In this document: positions 7,616 to 16,004 of the stretch, piece by piece
Position numbering within the stretch: the stretch's first letter is position 1
Layout of the letters: each line of letters opens with the position of its first letter
Notes under the pieces: model-generated
Told to the model about the DNA's origin: nothing
Seen by the model: only the letters and a program-made list of their open reading frames with translations
The model's database searches: none
DNA from: Brevibacillus sp. DP1.3A
GTDB lineage: Bacteria; Bacillota; Bacilli; Brevibacillales; Brevibacillaceae
NCBI RefSeq assembly: GCF_013284245.2
Contig: NZ_CP085876.1
Coordinates: 5,420,001 to 5,484,000, forward strand
Direction: 5' to 3'
Length of the DNA stretch: 64,000 nt
Translations under genes and position numbers: made by a program

Positions 7616-8500
7616 ATGAATCAATCTGTTATGAAAAGTCATACAGCATCCCCTTTCTTTCAAGGGGAGAAATGGTTAGTGTATACCGGCTTGCTCGGCT
7701 TCTTACTCGCTGCCATATGCGCAATCTGGGTCATGCTGTACGGAGGACCCGTCGCTCCTAATGGCGATGTCTCGAAAGCGTTTTCCTTTAACGCCGCACT
7801 TGGAATATTTTTATTGTCGACAGCCGCAATTATGCCGTTATCTGCCCTAGGCACGCGAAGTAGAGCTTTCTTTCGCTGGTCTTATATCTTGCTTGCTTTC
7901 TATTCTTATGGAGCGGAAACCGTACAAAACTTCCGCGGCGTGGACCCGAGGTTCGTCAAAAATGGCACACCCTTCGACGTTGCTGTCGGTTCCATTTTTA
8001 CTTTTGTGGCTCTTCTCTTGGTCCTCTTTTATGTATTCGTCGCCATTCAGTTTTTCCGCAAAAAAGCTTATTCCCTACACCCAGAGCTGGCAGTTGGCAT
8101 CCGTTATGCAATGATTGCGATTATGCTATCGTTTGCGGCAGGCCTCTGGATTTCATTCAATGATGGTCGAGTGGTCGGGCAGCAAGGGAATATCATTTGG
8201 CTCCATGGGATTGGCTTTCATGCCCTGCAAGCAGTACCTTTTGTCGCTTGGTTAGCGGAACGTAAAAAGCACGTGTCCACTATTCGTACTGGATTCATCC
8301 ATCTCACAGGTATCGCCTACTTGCTTGGTTTAGCTGCAATTGGCTGGCAAACCTATCTCGGTCGTGCTGTTTTAGAAATGTCCATATTTCCGATTCTCGC
8401 CGCCTTTTGTTTCTTGGTTGCCTTTCTTCCAATCATTTTCTTCCTTCTACAAAAGAACGATGCAAAAAAGCTCCACCATACTTCTGATATTCAGAACTAA
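7616..8500 (+). CDS. Multi-pass membrane protein of unknown function
   Basis: A 294-residue protein with about eight hydrophobic segments, for example YTGLLGFLLAAICAIWVMLY, FTFVALLLVLFYVFVAIQFF and MSIFPILAAFCFLVAFLPII. I do not recognise a named family. Scattered conserved-looking polar positions within helices (ETVQNFRG, HGIGFHALQ with two His) could bind a cofactor or metal. It is monocistronic, and the next gene (peroxiredoxin) starts 73 nt later with its own upstream inverted repeat. AGGAGGG lies 12 nt before ATG 7616 inside a hairpin, so expression may be controlled at translation. Confidence 0.65.
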   Translation: MNQSVMKSHTASPFFQGEKWLVYTGLLGFLLAAICAIWVMLYGGPVAPNGDVSKAFSFNAALGIFLLSTAAIMPLSALGTRSRAFFRWSYILLAFYSYGAETVQNFRGVDPRFVKNGTPFDVAVGSIFTFVALLLVLFYVFVAIQFFRKKAYSLHPELAVGIRYAMIAIMLSFAAGLWISFNDGRVVGQQGNIIWLHGIGFHALQAVPFVAWLAERKKHVSTIRTGFIHLTGIAYLLGLAAIGWQTYLGRAVLEMSIFPILAAFCFLVAFLPIIFFLLQKNDAKKLHHTSDIQN

Positions 8501-8528
8501 TTGATTGTCTTGATCTTTCGTGATACTT

Positions 8529-8556
8529 TGATACCAGTACCAGACATACGGTATCA
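8529..8556 (+). promoter_or_regulatory. Inverted repeat upstream of the peroxiredoxin gene
   Basis: TGATACC (8529-8535) and GGTATCA (8550-8556) are perfect inverted 7-mers 14 nt apart, just upstream of the ribosome site at 8562. An extra TGATAC half site lies at 8521. This could be an operator for a redox-sensing repressor, but it does not match the PerR box. Confidence 0.35.
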
Positions 8557-8573
8557 GAAACGAGGAGATTGAT

Positions 8574-9104
8574 ATGACAGCACGTATTGGACTTCCTGCA
8601 CCTGATTTTACGATGGACACCGTAACGTTTGACAACGGATTTCCCCTGCCAAAGAGCTTGGTAGACTATCGTGGAAAATGGCTTCTTTTGTTCTTTTACC
8701 CGTTTGACTTTTCGAAAGTATGCCCGACGGAAATCCTCAGCCTCAACCGCCGGATCAAGGAGTTCGCGGATTTGAATGTCGAGGTGCTTGGCATTAGCGG
8801 CGACAGCATACATACACACAAAGCATGGATGAGATCGAGTGACGGCATCGGTCCACTCTCGTTCCCGCTCGCTTCCGATTACAGCAAAGAAGCGACCATG
8901 GCATACGGTGTGCTGGACGAAGCAACCAAAGCCCCGCTGCGCGGCAGCTTCATCATCGATCCAGAAGGCATCCTGCAATACGCAGTCATCTCCAACTCCA
9001 AGGTTGGTAGAAGCGTAGATGAAACGCTCCGTGTGATCGAAGCTCTGCAATCAGGCGGATTGTGCCCAATGGACTGGAAGCCTGGGCAAAACACGATCTC
9101 CTAA
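8574..9104 (+). CDS. 2-Cys peroxiredoxin (AhpC/TSA family)
   Basis: A 176-residue thioredoxin-fold peroxidase. The peroxidatic Cys is C50 in FYPFDFSKVCPTE, the typical TxxC-like peroxiredoxin active site, and a second Cys in GGLCPMDW near residue 164 is in the position of the resolving Cys of typical 2-Cys enzymes. It would reduce hydrogen peroxide and organic peroxides in the cytoplasm using thioredoxin or a similar donor. GAGGAG precedes ATG 8574. A hairpin terminator follows directly, so it is a single-gene unit. An inverted repeat upstream suggests regulation by a stress repressor. Confidence 0.9.
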   Translation: MTARIGLPAPDFTMDTVTFDNGFPLPKSLVDYRGKWLLLFFYPFDFSKVCPTEILSLNRRIKEFADLNVEVLGISGDSIHTHKAWMRSSDGIGPLSFPLASDYSKEATMAYGVLDEATKAPLRGSFIIDPEGILQYAVISNSKVGRSVDETLRVIEALQSGGLCPMDWKPGQNTIS

Positions 9105-9119
9105 TCGATAGACATAAAC

Positions 9120-9158
9120 AAAGGCCGCATGATCGCTTACACAGGATCATACGGCCTT
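9120..9158 (+). terminator. Terminator of the peroxiredoxin gene
   Basis: AAGGCCGCATGATC (9121-9134) pairs with GATCATACGGCCTT (9145-9158) with one mismatch, followed by CTCATTTTAATT. Confidence 0.7.
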
Positions 9159-9178
9159 CTCATTTTAATTATAGGCAT

Positions 9179-9250
9179 AAAAAAATCAGGAAAGCAGTAC
9201 CCCTAATCGCTAGTTGGGTTAGAAGGAAGGTGTACTATAGCCTGATTTAT
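9179..9250. repeat. Dispersed imperfect palindrome, copy 2
   Basis: The arms AAAAAAATCAGGAAAG and ATAGCCTGATTTA match copy 1 at 7345-7426 almost exactly, as does the internal AGAAGGAAGGTGTAC. The loop differs. Here it lies between convergent genes and may serve as a terminator for the glutamate-synthase-like gene. Confidence 0.6.
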
Positions 9251-9284
9251 TCACAGTACCATTATTTATCTTCTTTGTAAATAC

Positions 9285-10859
9285 TTATCTGGACACGGCC
9301 GGGTACGGAAACAAGTCAACCACACGCATGGTCTCACCGCTTTCATTGGTAAACACGACATGCTCTCTCCTAAGCTCAGTCGGACTCTCCAAGCCACATG
9401 CTGCCGCCAGCGAGAACAAGCCTTCCCTCAACTGCAAAATATAGTTCATGACACGCCACTGCTTTTCTGCCGGAACCAACGCCTCCTGGTACTTGGAATC
9501 CGTCGTAGTGACTCCTGTCGGACATTTGCCCGTATGGCATTGCATCGCCATGATGCAGCCAGTTGCAATCATGAAGCCGCGCGCGGAGTTGACGCAATCC
9601 GCTCCCAATGCCATGGCGATCGCTACTTTGTCAGGGGTAACGAGCTTGCCGGAAGCAAAAATCCTGATCCGGTCCCGTACGCCGAATTTCCTCATCGTAT
9701 CATCGAGAATGATGAGCGCGGCGAAAAGCGGCAAGCCCATGCCATCTGCCATTGCCTTGAACATTGCGCCTGAACCGCCCTCAGAGCCATCTACCGTGAT
9801 GAAATCCGGATAAATCGACAGCTCCACCATCTTCTCAAAAAACGGCTCCAATCGCTTCGGATCGCCGACGACGATTTTTACACCGACAGGCTTGCCCCCC
9901 GCCTCCTGCAAACTGCCGATGAATCGCAAGGCTTCCTCAGGATTGGTGAGAAACTCGAAGCGATTCGGTGAATTGACCGTTTGTCCCACTGGTACCAGCC
10001 TTGCTGCCGCGACTTTTTCCGTGACCTTGGAGCCCTCGAGATGACCTCCGCGTATTTTAGCCCCTTGATGAAATTTCAGCTCGAATGCCTTGATATTAGA
10101 AATGTTAGCCTTGTTCTTGAATTCTTCGATCGAAAACTTGCCCTTGTCATCACGAAAGCCGAACATCCCCGGCCCGATTTGCGAAATGATATCCGCGTCT
10201 GTCGAGAGGTGAACTTCTGCAACGCCACCCTCTCCGGTATTGATCCAAGAGCCGCCTGCCATATGTGCCCCATGCCCAGTGGATAGGATATAATTTTCTC
10301 CCACTGCTCCAAAGGAGGTAGCCGAAGCACCAAACATCCCTTTCAGCCGCCAGGGCTGCCTTCTGTTTTCTCCCACGACAATGACGTCCTCGTCATGCAG
10401 CAACCACGGCTTTACTTCTTGTTCCTCGATAAACTTTTCCCTTCTCGTGAACAGTCCTTCATGGGTAATCTCATATTTTCTGCCGGGGACGACTTTTTCA
10501 TTATCAATGCGCAGCTCACTCGTCAGCTTCGGGAACATCGCATTGGACAAATAAAAGCCGGGCTTCTCATAATCACGTTTCCCTCCGAACGAAATCAGGT
10601 CCGTCCGGTATTTTGACGCATACATGAGGCCCACGAAGTCAGCTCTGGAGAACGGCCTACCGTCTGTATCATCGTCAAACCAATACTGGCGAAGCTCAGG
10701 CCCGAGCTTTTCCAGCAAATAACGCATCCACCCCAAAAACGGATGGGACCGAATAATGGAGTGCTTCGGCTGTTTAGACAGAGCATACATGTAACCCAAA
10801 AATACAATGGGTGGTAAAAGAATGATGAAGATAATGACGCACAACAGAGTAGGTACCAC
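9285..10859 (-). CDS. FMN-binding glutamate synthase-domain protein (YerD-like), membrane-anchored
   Basis: A 524-residue protein with one N-terminal membrane helix (VIIFIILLPPIVFLGYMYAL) followed by the FMN/4Fe-4S central domain of glutamate synthase large subunit. Visible motifs are VKIVVGDPKR, FITVDGSEGGSGAMFKAMADGMGLP, ASGKLVTPDKVAIAMALGAD and the iron-sulfur region CIMAMQCHTGKCPTG. The amidotransferase and GXGXG parts of GltB are absent, as in Bacillus YerD and archaeal-type GltB. The electron donor and physiological reaction are not settled. GGGGAGGG lies 9 nt before GTG 10859. It appears monocistronic. Confidence 0.85.
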   Translation of the reverse strand: MVPTLLCVIIFIILLPPIVFLGYMYALSKQPKHSIIRSHPFLGWMRYLLEKLGPELRQYWFDDDTDGRPFSRADFVGLMYASKYRTDLISFGGKRDYEKPGFYLSNAMFPKLTSELRIDNEKVVPGRKYEITHEGLFTRREKFIEEQEVKPWLLHDEDVIVVGENRRQPWRLKGMFGASATSFGAVGENYILSTGHGAHMAGGSWINTGEGGVAEVHLSTDADIISQIGPGMFGFRDDKGKFSIEEFKNKANISNIKAFELKFHQGAKIRGGHLEGSKVTEKVAAARLVPVGQTVNSPNRFEFLTNPEEALRFIGSLQEAGGKPVGVKIVVGDPKRLEPFFEKMVELSIYPDFITVDGSEGGSGAMFKAMADGMGLPLFAALIILDDTMRKFGVRDRIRIFASGKLVTPDKVAIAMALGADCVNSARGFMIATGCIMAMQCHTGKCPTGVTTTDSKYQEALVPAEKQWRVMNYILQLREGLFSLAAACGLESPTELRREHVVFTNESGETMRVVDLFPYPAVSR

Positions 10860-10932
10860 TTGTGCTTACCCTCCCCAAACACAAAATTCTAGTAAATCAT
10901 GTCAAGGATAGGATGCAACAAGTTCTCTGTTT

Positions 10933-11244
10933 TTAATCGTATTTCTCATCCTCCTCCCGTATTTGCCCATCTACGATCAATTCCAGCTCGGTTTCAAAAT
11001 TCAGCATGATCTCTACAGGCAGCTGTTCTGCAACCTCTGCCATGTCCGGCAGAAGCAGCGCATCCTCTAGCGTATCAGGCTTCGTCTCCAGTTGATCGTA
11101 CCACTCACGGATTTGCTCCATCATGCGGTAAAACGAAGCCTCAAACTGATTCGCATCGTCCTCCGCGTCGTCCTCATGGCTCTTTTTCATCCGATCCCAA
11201 TACTCCAGCGTCGTGCGCAGTGCTTTCTCTATGTTTGTATCCAT
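10933..11244 (-). CDS. Small acidic protein of unknown function
   Basis: A 103-residue, strongly acidic, helical protein rich in Glu and Asp (HEDDAEDDANQFE, REEDEKYD at the C-terminus). It has no Cys, no signal and no membrane segment. I do not recognise a family. AAAGGAGA lies shortly before ATG 11244. The next minus-strand gene (YerD-like) starts 73 nt downstream, so co-transcription is possible. The gene to the right is divergent. Confidence 0.6.
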   Translation of the reverse strand: MDTNIEKALRTTLEYWDRMKKSHEDDAEDDANQFEASFYRMMEQIREWYDQLETKPDTLEDALLLPDMAEVAEQLPVEIMLNFETELELIVDGQIREEDEKYD

Positions 11245-11484
11245 TTATCGTCTCTCCTTTTCTTCTCTCTCATTTAGTATGACCGCTTTGATTGCACAAT
11301 GCCACCTCAGGTGTAAGCCTCTCGCCCCCTTCCATTTTTTTAAAATCGTTGCGTTTTTTGACACGTTTTATAGCCCGGTTGAGTCATACGAAAATGAAAA
11401 GAGGCTGTTATCCTAAATGTAGCTAGCAGCCGATTATCGGCAAAAAACCAGAGAGCTCTCTAGTGGAATAGGGGAGGATGCACC

Positions 11485-12897
11485 CTGTCATTACGATGGA
11501 ACAATCGAAAATTATCTCTCCCGCTACTTTTCGTCTCCGTCATTTGTATCGTTGCTCTACAGCTGCCTATCACAGCCAAGGCGACGTCTGCAGATTCTGA
11601 CTCCTTGCAGGCGATGATTGATCAAGCACGCCCTAACGATACCGTTACCATCCCGTATGGTTTGTACAAAGGTCCTATCCGCATTACCAAGCCGATTCAA
11701 TTGGTAGCCAATGATCCAGTGAAGATCATCAATCCGACCGAAGAGGAGGCAACGCTCACGATTGAAAGCGACAATGTGAGCGTGCAAGGAATCCATATCG
11801 TGGACAAGCGAATCAACAGTGACGTAGCCGCTCTTGTCATCCGTGGCGATCAAAACTTTCTGGAGAATGTCATTGTTGAAACAAAAGGGATCGGTATTCA
11901 ATTACGCCAAGCAGACTACAACACGCTGCACAACGTTCAAGTCATCGGAAAAATTAAAGGCGATGGCAGTCCAACGACCAGTTCTGGACATAATCACGGA
12001 GCGCAGCCTGAAGTAAAGCCAAAGCAAACGGAAAAAGCGAAGCGAGGAAACGGAATTGACGTGCGTGAATCGCATCATAACCGTTTCATTAAAAATCAGG
12101 TAACGAATGTCGAAGATGGCTTTTACGTCGAAAATAGCGATCGAAACCATCTGGAACAAAATCTGGTGACGAGTTCGCGGTACGGCTATCACTTCATGGG
12201 CACCTCTGATACGACAGTCATCAACAACATTGGAATGGAAAATGTGACAGGCTCCCAGCTTATGGAGTCGCGCAAATTGACGGTTACCGGGAATCAATTT
12301 TTGAAACAGCAAAAAAATCCTGGTTCGCAAGGAATTCTTCTCATTACCGTACAGGATACGCTGGTTGCGAACAACACGATTGAGGGGAACCGCGTTGGAC
12401 TGTACTTAGAGCAATCATCCGGCATTACGGTCAAAAACAATTTACTCAGTCTCAACTTTATCGGTATGCAGTTTTTGTCCTCTTCTGACAACGTATTAAC
12501 CGATAATCAATTTGTCTCCAACGTCATCCAAGCGCAAGCCCAGGATAGTCAGAACAACAACTTAAACAAAAACTACTGGGACAATCTGCAAGGACTCGAT
12601 GTGAACGGGGATTCCCGCAGTGATTTGCCGTACGAGATGAATCCTTTTTACCTAGGTTTGACCGACGCTGTTCCTGCCTACCAGCTGTTTTTCCAAGCCC
12701 CGGGATTCGTGTTTCTGGAAGGCTTGTTTACAAGTGGGGCAGGCTCAGCAATCAAGGACGCATCTCCTTTAATGCAACCCTCGGACACCGTGCTAATGGA
12801 ATCTGGGAAAACGAGCGGTTGGGGTGCAGGTATTCTTGGACTTATCTTGTTAATAGGAAGTTGTTCGATCATTTATATAGGAGTGAGAAAATCATGA
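11485..12897 (+). CDS. nosD: NosD-like periplasmic copper-handling beta-helix protein
   Basis: A parallel beta-helix protein with many NNxxxxN-type turns (VINNIGMENVTG, VVENNTI-like repeats) across about 400 residues, as in NosD/CASH proteins. A C-terminal helix (GILGLILLIGSCSIIYIGV) suggests membrane anchoring. NosD works with NosF and NosY in supplying copper to nitrous oxide reductase. The frame has no ATG near its start. CTG at 11485, 7 nt after GGGGAGG, gives a sensible signal peptide ending around ITAKA, while TTG 11605 would lose it. The stop overlaps the nosL start (ATGA). It heads a nosDLYF operon lacking nosZ. Confidence 0.8.
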   Translation: MSLRWNNRKLSLPLLFVSVICIVALQLPITAKATSADSDSLQAMIDQARPNDTVTIPYGLYKGPIRITKPIQLVANDPVKIINPTEEEATLTIESDNVSVQGIHIVDKRINSDVAALVIRGDQNFLENVIVETKGIGIQLRQADYNTLHNVQVIGKIKGDGSPTTSSGHNHGAQPEVKPKQTEKAKRGNGIDVRESHHNRFIKNQVTNVEDGFYVENSDRNHLEQNLVTSSRYGYHFMGTSDTTVINNIGMENVTGSQLMESRKLTVTGNQFLKQQKNPGSQGILLITVQDTLVANNTIEGNRVGLYLEQSSGITVKNNLLSLNFIGMQFLSSSDNVLTDNQFVSNVIQAQAQDSQNNNLNKNYWDNLQGLDVNGDSRSDLPYEMNPFYLGLTDAVPAYQLFFQAPGFVFLEGLFTSGAGSAIKDASPLMQPSDTVLMESGKTSGWGAGILGLILLIGSCSIIYIGVRKS

Positions 12898-13475
12898 ACA
12901 AAATGACAAAATGGTGCACATCAATCGGAGCAATTATCGGAATTAGCCTACTTATGGTCGGCTGCGGAAGCGAAGAGCCGAAACCTGTAGATATCGCGGA
13001 AGGCGTAGACAAATGCGATCTTTGCAAAATGCATGTCCCTAACGATCACAATGCTACTGAAATCGTCTTAAAAGATGGAAAAGCACTGAAGTTCGATGAT
13101 CTCGGCTGCTTGAACAACTGGACGAAAGAGAATGGAACCGATAACGTGGCTGTACAATTTGTCCGCGATTACTACACAGCAGAATGGACAAAAGCAGAGC
13201 AAGCGACCTACGCTTACGACAAAGACTTCAAAACACCAATGACATATGGCATCTATTCCTTCAAAGAGAAGTCTGCTGCAGACAGCTTCGTTCAGGAACA
13301 AAAGAAAGGCATTGTCATGAGTGCGGAAGAGTTGAAAAATCATAGCTGGGAAAATGGCATGAGCAAGCACATGAACAAAGACGGTCAGTCTTCCGAAGGG
13401 CAACATAGTGGCGGTCACGAAAGCAAACCAGCCGATCACGGAAGCAACAGCACTACCCCAACCACACATAACTAA
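12894..13475 (+). CDS. nosL: NosL-like copper-binding lipoprotein
   Basis: A 193-residue lipoprotein (signal ending LLMVGCGSEE). It has the NosL core, with CDLCKMHVPNDHNATEIV as the Cys/Met copper(I) site and a LKFDDLGCL motif. Known NosL proteins carry copper(I) to nitrous oxide reductase. The tail is rich in His and Ser (GQHSGGHESKPADHG), which could add metal capacity. ATG 12894 overlaps the nosD stop by four bases and is preceded by AGGAGTGAG, so it is preferred over the longer frame beginning inside nosD. Confidence 0.85.
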   Translation: MNKMTKWCTSIGAIIGISLLMVGCGSEEPKPVDIAEGVDKCDLCKMHVPNDHNATEIVLKDGKALKFDDLGCLNNWTKENGTDNVAVQFVRDYYTAEWTKAEQATYAYDKDFKTPMTYGIYSFKEKSAADSFVQEQKKGIVMSAEELKNHSWENGMSKHMNKDGQSSEGQHSGGHESKPADHGSNSTTPTTHN

Positions 13476-13492
13476 CAGAGGGAGTGGAGTCT

Positions 13493-14299
13493 TTGCACAT
13501 CAATCTGATTGCCAAACGAGAAGTGAAGGTAGGCTTTCGGAATCCATGGTCCTACTCGTTTATGGCTCTGTTCTCCCTGTTTAGTTTGGGACTCTTGATC
13601 ATCCAATCGCAGTCCTACATGAAGGGTTATACGTATACGACAGGTACCATGCTGAATCTGATTTTGTATTTGCTCCCACTGATGACGATGCTTCTCTCCT
13701 CTTTTTCCTTGACGGCGGAAAAAGAAGAGGGAAGCTGGCAGCTCCTCTCTACCTATGCCATGACAACCTCCTCCTTCTTGTTGGGGAAATACTTGGGACA
13801 AGCACTCGTATTAGTTGCGATTGTCGCCTTCGGGTATGGGTTGTCTGGTGTGGCTGGCATGCTGTTAGGAAAAAGCTTTGCATTTTCGACGCTCTTGTTT
13901 TTGCTTGCCTTTTCCATTTGTCTCATTCTGTTATTTTTAGGTCTAGCCATGCTGATTGGCGCCATCAGTAAAAACCGTTGGCAGGCTTTGACAATGGGAG
14001 TCAGCGTCTGGTTCTTCTATATTCTGGCATGGCCTACTTTGCTCATCTCTGTGCTCAGCTTCGTCCCTTATACATGGATCAAGCCTCTGCTTCAGCTTGC
14101 AACATTTCTCAACCCAGCGGAGTTTGTACGAATCTTTTCCGTTGCCAGATTAGGCGGTGGCTCGATCTTTGGACCTGAATACTACAAATGGGTGTACTGG
14201 GCCGACTCCCCGCTTGGTGATCTCATCTTCGTCGCACTCAGTCTGCTCTGGATCAGTGCGACCCTGTTCATAGCCATCCGGGTATGGGAAAGAAGGTAA
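13493..14299 (+). CDS. nosY: NosY-like ABC transporter permease
   Basis: An ABC-2 type permease of about 268 residues with six predicted membrane helices. It carries the typical family feature TAEKEEGSWQLLSTYAMTTSSFLLGKYLGQ, the coupling region after the second helix. With NosF it would form the exporter of the nos operon, thought to move a sulfur species or assist copper assembly outside the cell. TTG 13493 is taken as the start because it gives MHINLIAKREV, the usual N-terminus of this family, with AGAGGGA upstream; GTG 13484 is the alternative. It lies 17 nt after nosL. Confidence 0.8.
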   Translation: MHINLIAKREVKVGFRNPWSYSFMALFSLFSLGLLIIQSQSYMKGYTYTTGTMLNLILYLLPLMTMLLSSFSLTAEKEEGSWQLLSTYAMTTSSFLLGKYLGQALVLVAIVAFGYGLSGVAGMLLGKSFAFSTLLFLLAFSICLILLFLGLAMLIGAISKNRWQALTMGVSVWFFYILAWPTLLISVLSFVPYTWIKPLLQLATFLNPAEFVRIFSVARLGGGSIFGPEYYKWVYWADSPLGDLIFVALSLLWISATLFIAIRVWERR

Positions 14300-14303
14300 T
14301 GCG

Positions 14304-15029
14304 ATGAATATGTTAGGACTCACCATCGATCAGGTCACCAAGGAAATCAACGGGAAAACAATCGTCCACCCATTCAGTATGGACATTGCACCCGGTCAGG
14401 TCGTCGCGTTATGCGGCGGTAACGGTGCAGGAAAAAGTACGATCCTGCGGATGCTGGTCGGTATTCTCCCGCCTTCTTCGGGAACCATTCAGCTAAACGG
14501 GTTAAACTGGAACGATAATCGCGTAGAGTATCTTCAAGAAATCGGTTATATGCCGGATCACTTTACGTTTTCTGCCGGACTTACTGCGAAAGAAACGCTC
14601 GAATTTTACGCTTCCCTGCGCAATCGCACCGCAGAAGAGGCGGATCGACTGCTGAAAATGGTGGGACTGCATGAAGTGAGAAACAAACGGGTATCTCAGT
14701 TCTCCAAAGGCATGCAGCAGCGCCTCTTGTTTGCCCAAGCGATATTGGCCAAGCCTGCACTCGTCGTCCTCGATGAACCGACCAATGGACTCGATCCATA
14801 TTGGATGGATGCCTTTGTCGATCTCGTGCGGGAAGTAAAGCTCTCGGGTCAATCCGTTCTCTTTACGACACACCAGTTGCAGGTGGCAGATGCGGTGGCG
14901 GATCGAGCGATTTTCTTGATGAACGGGAAAATCGTGCGTGATGGGTCGATACAGGAGTACCAGCAGCAGTATGGGGCAATTGGTTTGTACGGTGCCTTTT
15001 CCGAGCTTGTTCATCAGGCAAAGGCATGA
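14304..15029 (+). CDS. nosF: NosF-like ABC transporter ATPase
   Basis: A 241-residue ATPase with Walker A GGNGAGKST, signature FSKGMQQRLLFAQA, Walker B LVVLDEPTNGLDP and switch His in FTTHQ. It pairs with the NosY permease, which ends 4 nt upstream. Together with NosD the trio resembles nitrous oxide reductase maturation transporters. No nosZ or nosR-like gene lies within 11 kb upstream or in the rest of the window. A strong bidirectional terminator follows. Confidence 0.85.
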   Translation: MNMLGLTIDQVTKEINGKTIVHPFSMDIAPGQVVALCGGNGAGKSTILRMLVGILPPSSGTIQLNGLNWNDNRVEYLQEIGYMPDHFTFSAGLTAKETLEFYASLRNRTAEEADRLLKMVGLHEVRNKRVSQFSKGMQQRLLFAQAILAKPALVVLDEPTNGLDPYWMDAFVDLVREVKLSGQSVLFTTHQLQVADAVADRAIFLMNGKIVRDGSIQEYQQQYGAIGLYGAFSELVHQAKA

Positions 15030-15034
15030 ATAAG

Positions 15035-15078
15035 AAAACGCGGGAGATTAGATCGTTTTGATCGGCTCCCGCGTTTTT
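15035..15078. terminator. Bidirectional terminator between nosF and glnL
   Basis: AAAACGCGGGAG (15035-15046) and CTCCCGCGTTTT (15066-15077) pair perfectly over 12 bp, with T runs on both strands. It separates convergent operons. Confidence 0.85.
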
Positions 15079-15083
15079 GCTAT

Positions 15084-16001
15084 TTATAGCGCCTTTGCTT
15101 CCATATAAAAGACAGATAAAAACTTTTTCACGCTAATCCGGCACTTCGTCGTTTTTTCGCCCGCCTCCAGCTCTTGCATCCGTTGGCGAATTTCTTGAAA
15201 GTCAAACAGTCGTGGTGCAAAGTGTTCAAAGGTCGGGTTGGCATAGTCGGTCAACCCCAAGGAGGAAAGATGCGTAAAGGCTTGCAGGACCATCCGGCGT
15301 ATCCGTTGTTCCATGGCACGCACCTCTTTAGTAATTCCATGCTCATCCAGGCTGGCATGCACCTTCAGTAGAATTTGTGTATACAGTTCCTTGAGCTGCA
15401 ATTCGTGTAGCTTGTCTCCTTGTCGCTCATCCTGTACGAGCCATTCCATGATCAATAGCAAATCGGGAGCCCCGGCTTCACTTGCGATCCCTAGCTGCAA
15501 AAGCAGTTTTCTCGCTTTTTGTGCCAGAATATCCTGATCGGACGACTGACTTTTCAAGCCGCTGGTATGCGGTTCTTTTGCTTTGACATCCAAGATTTGC
15601 AATGATTTGCGGATGGTTTGCAAAGATGCTTCCAGCGACAAGTAATCCGATACCCGCTTCAGCACAGCCATGACTTCCAGGCGATTGATCGGTTTTTGAA
15701 TAAAGGTATCAATCCCCTGCAAATAAGCCTCCCCGATCATTTCCTTGTTTTCCACCTGTGACACCATGATGAAACGACCCGCAAAGCCATCTGCCTGCAA
15801 CTTTTTGATCGTTTGGATGCCATCGAGCCCCGGCATTAACAAGTCGATCAAAATAACATCGACCCCATACAGTTGATCAATCGATACGTGACTGCCGTCG
15901 CTGGCTTGCCCTACAATTTCACCCAACCCGCTGTCTTGAATAATCCTTTCGAGCATGCGGCGCACTACAGCATCGTCTTCAATTAAAAAGAAACGTATCA
16001 T
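15084..16001 (-). CDS. glnL: GlnL (YcbB)-type response regulator
   Basis: A 305-residue regulator. The N-terminal receiver domain has FFLIEDDAVV, the phospho-acceptor Asp in VDVILIDLLMPGLDG, and FIQKP with the conserved Lys. The C-terminal half matches the YcbB domain of Bacillus GlnL, a helix-turn-helix region with a helical output section. In B. subtilis GlnK-GlnL responds to glutamine and controls glsA-glnT. Here it follows the kinase gene by 3 nt and both lie immediately downstream of a glutamine-type ABC transporter, so the transporter is a likely target. Confidence 0.85.
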   Translation of the reverse strand: MIRFFLIEDDAVVRRMLERIIQDSGLGEIVGQASDGSHVSIDQLYGVDVILIDLLMPGLDGIQTIKKLQADGFAGRFIMVSQVENKEMIGEAYLQGIDTFIQKPINRLEVMAVLKRVSDYLSLEASLQTIRKSLQILDVKAKEPHTSGLKSQSSDQDILAQKARKLLLQLGIASEAGAPDLLLIMEWLVQDERQGDKLHELQLKELYTQILLKVHASLDEHGITKEVRAMEQRIRRMVLQAFTHLSSLGLTDYANPTFEHFAPRLFDFQEIRQRMQELEAGEKTTKCRISVKKFLSVFYMEAKAL

Positions 16002-16004
16002 TGC

